A DNA stretch of 15,958 bases, from the NCBI GenBank assembly GCA_030637775.1, contig DAOWFY010000033.1:1-15958 (forward strand), given 5' to 3'. Within the stretch, counting starts at the first letter, position 1. Each line of letters begins with the position of its first letter. Source of the DNA: DAOVGU01 sp030637775 [NCBI: bacterium]. GTDB lineage: Bacteria; Ratteibacteria; UBA8468. A model generated the notes under the pieces. That model was given only the letters and a program-made list of their open reading frames with translations, did no database searches and had not been told where the DNA came from. A program made the translations under genes and the position numbers. This document shows, piece by piece, positions 12,550 to 15,958 of the stretch.

Positions 12550-14169
12550 TTAGTGTCGCAATTCTCTACTAAAGTTAGTATATAGTCTGGTAGCAGAATT
12601 TGTCAAATGTTGAGACCTGACCCCCATTAGGAAAAGAGTCATCTCCCCTTTGTTCTCAGAAAGACCTTCCTTTTTAGCGAGAAGAACAAAGTCAATCTTA
12701 TCTTTAATCTCCTCGTAATCCTTTTTTCTGATGAAGCAGAAGATTTTTTCTCCTCTTTTTGCGCCTTCTTCTAATTCGGAAAGAGAATCAACCCTTTTAA
12801 CAAAATGCTTACTATAGAAGACCATACTCGGCTCAAAGTAGCGAAAGGAGAAGACTAAATCGGAGGGGCCGGCTCTTTTCTCTACCAACTTTGCCAAAGG
12901 TGCAATGATTCTGAAGCTATTGACCTCGGGCACACTCTTCAGACTGAAGAAAAGAGCAAAGCAGAGCATCGTAATAACAAGAGAGGAAAAAATTCTCTTT
13001 ACCTTAAGATGGGAAAGCGCAGCAAAAAGGGTGCCGGCAACTAAGATAGCGAAGTTGATAACCAAGCTCTTTGTGGCAAAGTTAGGCTTTATCCAGAATA
13101 GGGAGATGGGCATCAAAATAAGGAGGATGCTTATTCCAAGGAGAATAAAAAGAGAAGGTTTTAAAAATGTTCTTGCCTCCTTTGCCCAAAATTTAGCAAT
13201 CAGGATCGAGGAAGGAGGAAAAAGGGGAAGGATATAATGAGGAAGTTTTGTCTTGGAAAGAGAGAAGAAAAGAAAAACCACTACAATCCAGATAACTAAA
13301 AAGAGGTATTTTTGATTTTTCCTTTTTAACTCTCTTCGCTCCGACCAGAGGGCACCCGGCAAAAAGACCGACCAGGGGAAAAGACCAAAGATCAATATCG
13401 GAAGATAGTAATAAAAAGGACCATAATGGCCCTGCATTGGATGAATGAATCTATAAAGATGTTGACGCAGAATAAACTCGGAGAAGAATTTACCGCCAGA
13501 GCTTTTCGCAATTATCAGATACCAGGGGGAGACGATGAGAAGGAAAATAACAAATCCTAAAGGTAGATGCATTTTTAGTTGTTTTAATTCCTTATTAAAA
13601 AAAAGAAAAAGAAGAACAATCGCCGCGGGAAGAAGAAACCCAATCGGTCCTTTGGTAAGAACAGCCAGCCCAAGAAGAGCATAAGCAAAGGAATAGCAAT
13701 ATCTTTTTTCTCTTCCCAAGAAGAAAAGGAGTAAGGAACCGGTAAAGAAAAAAAGCAGATAGGTATCTGTAATTGCTGCCTTGCAGATAACCAGAAAGAA
13801 GAGGCTTGTTGAGAGGATGAGGGAGGAGAAAATACCGGTTTTTCTGTCAAATAAGGTACGGCCAAGGAAAAATGTCAATAATACCGTGCCTATTCCGAAG
13901 AGCACTGAGGGAAACCTTGCAGCAAATTCTCCTACTCCAAATAAACGAAAAGAGCCGACCATCATCCAGTAAGCAAATGGAGGTTTCTCTAAGAAGTCAG
14001 TTCCATTGAAAGAGGGAATAGCATAATTCTCAGTAATAAGCATCTCCCTGGCTGTCTCTGCATAGAAGGTCTCATCCCGATCCCAAAGAAAACTTTTCGA
14101 CAGACCCGGAAGGAGCAAAAGAGCAACAAAAAGGATTAAAAAAAGAACCAAAAGCCAATTTTTATTCAT
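12550..14169 (-). CDS. Membrane glycosyltransferase, GT39/ArnT (PMT_2) family
   Basis: The 539-residue polytopic protein would use a polyprenyl-phosphate sugar as donor and transfer it to a lipid or protein on the outer face of the inner membrane. The first periplasmic loop has the family signature WDRDETFYAETAREM at 29-43, with the catalytic acidic pair, then GTDFLEKPPFAYW. About eleven hydrophobic segments follow, up to residue 410. A soluble tail of about 100 residues comes next. The last 24 residues (GVRSQHL to the stop at 12550) are encoded by the right inverted repeat and interior of the family B transposon, so the native end has been replaced. The ATG lies directly beside a second palindromic repeat and has no clear ribosome site. 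Substrate cannot be named; it may use the product of the adjacent GT2. Confidence 0.87.
   Translation of the reverse strand: MNKNWLLVLFLILFVALLLLPGLSKSFLWDRDETFYAETAREMLITENYAIPSFNGTDFLEKPPFAYWMMVGSFRLFGVGEFAARFPSVLFGIGTVLLTFFLGRTLFDRKTGIFSSLILSTSLFFLVICKAAITDTYLLFFFTGSLLLFFLGREKRYCYSFAYALLGLAVLTKGPIGFLLPAAIVLLFLFFNKELKQLKMHLPLGFVIFLLIVSPWYLIIAKSSGGKFFSEFILRQHLYRFIHPMQGHYGPFYYYLPILIFGLFPWSVFLPGALWSERRELKRKNQKYLFLVIWIVVVFLFFSLSKTKLPHYILPLFPPSSILIAKFWAKEARTFLKPSLFILLGISILLILMPISLFWIKPNFATKSLVINFAILVAGTLFAALSHLKVKRIFSSLVITMLCFALFFSLKSVPEVNSFRIIAPLAKLVEKRAGPSDLVFSFRYFEPSMVFYSKHFVKRVDSLSELEEGAKRGEKIFCFIRKKDYEEIKDKIDFVLLAKKEGLSENKGEMTLFLMGVRSQHLTNSATRLYTNFSRELRH
12601..12624. repeat. Family B terminal inverted repeat, right
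   Basis: This is the reverse complement of 11441-11464 over all 24 bases. It is read through as codons for VRSQHLT at the C-terminus of the GT39 protein. Confidence 0.92.
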
Positions 14170-14177
14170 TTAAAAAT

Positions 14178-14259
14178 AAAAAAGGGGACACATCCCATTT
14201 TTTCGAGACACTTCCCTATCTGTTCTGGGCAGAAAAATTAGGATGTGTCCCTATTTTTT
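14178..14259. repeat. Inverted repeat element, family C
   Basis: Two imperfect arms of about 25 bp face each other: A-tract, GGGACACATCC (14185-14195), T-tract; and A-tract, GGATGTGTCCC (14241-14251), T-tract. The eleven core bases pair perfectly. A 29-base centre separates the arms. The element lies between the GT39 start and the PAP2 gene, and the right arm is translated as the end of PAP2. No transposase for this family is in the window. A terminator role is possible because either strand gives a stem followed by T, but the arms are far apart. Confidence 0.7.
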
Positions 14260-14776
14260 GGGTGGGGAAAATTCGTGGTTGCATTTTCAAAAAGAGTTTG
14301 GAGACAGAATAGCCGATAGCCCCCCCTGCTATAAGGTCAGATGGCCAGTGAAGACCAAGATAGATTCTGGAGTAGGCAACAGCAATGGCAAAGCTATAGA
14401 ACAAGGGAGCGAATCTTTTATAGGAAAAACTAAGAATGGTGACGGCCGCAAAGATAGTGGTAGCATGGCCAGAGGGAAAGGAACTATATCTGAATAAATA
14501 ACCGAAGGTATGCACCGAGGTAAGGATTGCTAAGGGCCTGGGACGAGCAAAAACTATTTTCAAAATCCGACTGATAATGCCGGAAACCGCCAAACTCCCT
14601 ATCCCCAAGAGGGCAACTCTCCTTCTGCGGAGAATATACCAGCCAATAAAGATAATAAGCGCAACTATTCCCTCTCCAAAAAAGGTGATGAAAAAATTAA
14701 GGTAATCGAAAAACGGGGGGGCCCAGCCATTCAAGTGGCAAAAAAGACGTTTATCGAGACTAAGAAAAAAATTCAT
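14216..14776 (-). CDS. PAP2-family membrane phosphatase
   Basis: The 186-residue protein has about five hydrophobic segments and all three parts of the acid phosphatase/PAP2 site: K73-x6-R80-P (KIVFARPRP), PSGH at 101-104, and SRIYLGLHWPSD at 136-147, with catalytic H104 and H143. Such enzymes remove phosphate from undecaprenyl pyrophosphate, phosphatidic acid or phosphatidylglycerol phosphate on the outer face of the inner membrane. Next to two glycosyltransferases, a role in recycling polyprenyl carrier is a fair inference. The final 13 residues, KIGTHPNFSAQNR, come from the family C repeat, so the native end is lost or extended. The start ATG is 3 bp or less from the stop of the DUF3108 gene, suggesting coupling. 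Confidence 0.9.
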   Translation of the reverse strand: MNFFLSLDKRLFCHLNGWAPPFFDYLNFFITFFGEGIVALIIFIGWYILRRRRVALLGIGSLAVSGIISRILKIVFARPRPLAILTSVHTFGYLFRYSSFPSGHATTIFAAVTILSFSYKRFAPLFYSFAIAVAYSRIYLGLHWPSDLIAGGAIGYSVSKLFLKMQPRIFPTQKIGTHPNFSAQNR

Positions 14777-15537
14777 TTATCTAATTTGGTCACCAGAGAT
14801 AAGGTAGCAATACCGAAAGGGACTCTCGCCTGGATATAAAGAGGGATTTTTCTTTCGTCATCGGTAAGCCAGAGGATCATCTTCCCTTTCCTGAAAAAAG
14901 CAGCCTGAAACCATGCCTCGGGCTCAATGATTAAAACCTTCCGCGACTTTCCTTGAAACCGCCTTTTTTCCCTTCTTAAAATCTTAATCTTTACGTCCCA
15001 GTTTTTCTTATCGGCGTTAACCGGGATAGATAAGATATCTCCCGGCTCCAATTTCTTGGTACGCAGATAGTAGAAAGTGGAAAGGGGGTCCTGAACATCT
15101 AAAGGAATCTCCATTACTTCCTTTTCATGATGCTCCTCCAGGCTTTTGCCTAATCTGAAGTGGACCCAGGTTGCCCGGTGATTCTCTTGATCATAAAGGA
15201 TAGTATCCTGACGGTAGCGCTTCCCCCTTTTGATATAGCCAATATACTTGACCGGAACAAAACTATTAGGTTCTACAAAGGATTCTATTTTACTCTCTAA
15301 TTCATAGAAGAGAGAAATGAGAAAGAGGGTGCATTTCGTTGAGGCAACAAAGTGGTAGAGGGATTTGCCATCAATATTTTTCATTCCTTTTACCTCTAAA
15401 GATGCCTTTCCCACCGGAATGAAGTTCCAGGTAGCCCTATACTTAAGCCGTTCATTAAGGGTGAAAGGGGCTTCAGCATAAGTCCAATCATTTAAAAAAA
15501 AGAGAAAAACAACAGCCAACAATAAACTTTTCTTCAT
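14773..15537 (-). CDS. DUF3108-family exported protein
   Basis: The 254-residue product begins with MKKSLLLAVVFLFFLNDWTYA, a standard signal peptide probably cut near residue 21, so it is periplasmic or outer-membrane associated. The mature part matches DUF3108: LNERLKYRATWNFIPVGKASLEV at about 27-49, YRQDTILYDQENHRATW near 108-124, an aspartate-rich DVQDPLSTFYYLR at about 148-160, and AWFQAAFFRKGKMILWLTDDERKIPLYIQARVPFG near the end. The fold is expected to be a beta-barrel-like lipocalin relative, and the function is unknown. Its stop overlaps the PAP2 start by 4 bp. A family B palindrome ends nine bases before its ATG, leaving no ribosome site visible. Confidence 0.85.
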   Translation of the reverse strand: MKKSLLLAVVFLFFLNDWTYAEAPFTLNERLKYRATWNFIPVGKASLEVKGMKNIDGKSLYHFVASTKCTLFLISLFYELESKIESFVEPNSFVPVKYIGYIKRGKRYRQDTILYDQENHRATWVHFRLGKSLEEHHEKEVMEIPLDVQDPLSTFYYLRTKKLEPGDILSIPVNADKKNWDVKIKILRREKRRFQGKSRKVLIIEPEAWFQAAFFRKGKMILWLTDDERKIPLYIQARVPFGIATLSLVTKLDK

Positions 15538-15546
15538 TTAGTTTAT

Positions 15547-15622
15547 GGGGTCAGGTCTCAACATTTGACAATTTGTCTAATGAGTTAACCAAGAATTTTG
15601 TCAAATGTTGAGACCTGACCCC
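15547..15622. mobile_element. Non-autonomous family B palindromic element (MITE-like)
   Basis: A 76-bp unit with perfect 25-bp inverted repeats at 15547-15571 and 15598-15622 and only 26 bp between them. The arms equal the ends of the transposon at 11441-12624, so that transposase could move it. TTTAT occurs directly before (15542-15546) and after (15623-15627), which may be a target duplication or chance in AT-rich DNA. It separates two co-oriented genes that would otherwise lie about 12 bp apart. Confidence 0.88.
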
Positions 15623-15630
15623 TTTATACT

Positions 15631-15958
15631 TTATAACCGAAACTTCTCTATGCTTTCCTTAATATCTGAAGTGATTTTCTTTAACTCCTCCTTAACCGCA
15701 GAAGGGTCTTTCTCAACCTTCTCTGATAAAGAGGAAAGTTCCTCCCCTATTTTTCTCTCCGCTATTATTCTATCCTTCAGGAGGTGAATGAATTTATTGA
15801 GGGTTGTCGAGAAGATGACGATGCGTCTTGCATCATGCTTCCTTAAGTGGATGTCATCGGAAAGGTCGCCCTCAAGAACTTTCTCTACCTCTTTGTGAAT
15901 GTGATATAAAGGTCCGGCGGCGCGGTGAGAAGCAAAGAGAGAAAGGAGAATGGGGAGA
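15631..15958 (-). CDS. HAMP-like signalling or membrane protein, C-terminal part
   Basis: The minus-strand frame is open from the right edge to a TAA at 15631-15633, giving 108 residues of a gene that starts outside the window. The first residues (LPILLSLFASHRAAGPLYHI) are the end of a hydrophobic segment followed by the S-H-R-x-A-G-P-x-Y motif of HAMP-like membrane proteins. HKEVEKVLEGDLSDDIHLRKHD then resembles the second HAMP helix region. The remainder is a charged helix to the C-terminus with no kinase, cyclase or chemoreceptor domain. It looks like a membrane-HAMP protein with a short coiled coil, of unknown role. It lies upstream of the DUF3108 gene in the same direction, with the palindrome between. 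Confidence 0.7.
   Translation of the reverse strand, partial: LPILLSLFASHRAAGPLYHIHKEVEKVLEGDLSDDIHLRKHDARRIVIFSTTLNKFIHLLKDRIIAERKIGEELSSLSEKVEKDPSAVKEELKKITSDIKESIEKFRL

Larger units (their letters stand above)
11441..12624 (-). mobile_element. Autonomous palindrome-ended transposon carrying a long Y1 transposase (family B)
   Basis: The element is 1184 bp, bounded by perfect 24-bp inverted repeats at 11441-11464 and 12601-12624 (both beginning GGGGTCAGGTCTCAACAT when read inwards). It holds one transposase gene and about 220 bp of AT-rich non-coding DNA at its right end. That stretch includes an AGCAAAT/ATTTGCT stem (12456-12462 with 12487-12493) but nothing else I can name. No convincing target duplication is visible at the outer edges. 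It separates the GT39 gene from the GT2 gene, and its termini are translated as parts of both. Confidence 0.85.

Noticed and set aside
14178-14259. Simple intrinsic terminator between PAP2 and GT39
   Set aside because: The arms are 45 bases apart and imperfect outside the 11-bp core, and one arm is coding. A repeat element fits better, though termination cannot be excluded.
15605-15787. Plus-strand frame starting MLRPDPF, like the GT2 start
   Set aside because: Only the repeat is shared. The rest is antisense to the HAMP-like gene and resembles no protein.

Overview
The window is a bacterial chromosomal segment of moderate GC (low-to-mid forties percent by eye). It is almost wholly coding, and nearly everything lies on the minus strand as one long chain of close or overlapping genes. 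The housekeeping content (lepA, lepB, grpE, ispE, spoVG, glmU N-domain, prs, tsaB, tRNA-Gln) is typical of a free-living bacterium. The spoVG-glmU-prs order downstream of ispE resembles the Bacillus arrangement. The SpoVG carries an internal four-cysteine zinc ribbon of a kind I associate with Planctomycetes and related PVC or candidate-phylum bacteria. With the abundant REP-type palindromes this suggests an uncultivated candidate-phylum lineage such as Omnitrophota; that placement is low-confidence inference.

Layout in the direction of transcription (right to left): a partial membrane/HAMP-like protein; a 76-bp non-autonomous palindromic element; a DUF3108 protein; a PAP2 phosphatase; a second palindromic repeat; a GT39/ArnT-like membrane glycosyltransferase; a 1.18-kb transposon with 24-bp inverted repeats carrying a long Y1 (HUH) transposase; a GT2 glycosyltransferase; tsaB; lepA; a short REP-associated tyrosine transposase (RAYT) wedged between lepA and lepB; lepB; grpE; ispE; spoVG; tRNA-Gln(UUG); a DUF1284 protein; a nucleotidyltransferase remnant; glmU N-domain; prs; an intergenic structured element; a predicted promoter; an ABC exporter (ATPase and permease); and a TPR protein. 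The 3' end of one plus-strand gene converges on the TPR gene at the left edge.

The most interesting theme is that small palindromic repeats have rewritten genes. A RAYT-type element sits in frame inside tsaB, adding 17 residues between CTGTA direct repeats. The inverted repeats of the larger transposon supply the start codon and first six codons of the GT2 gene, the stop of its own transposase, and the last 24 residues of the GT39 protein. A third repeat family supplies the C-terminus of the PAP2 protein. The window therefore shows several independent cases of mobile palindromes being absorbed into coding sequence. No CRISPR array, rRNA or prophage is visible.
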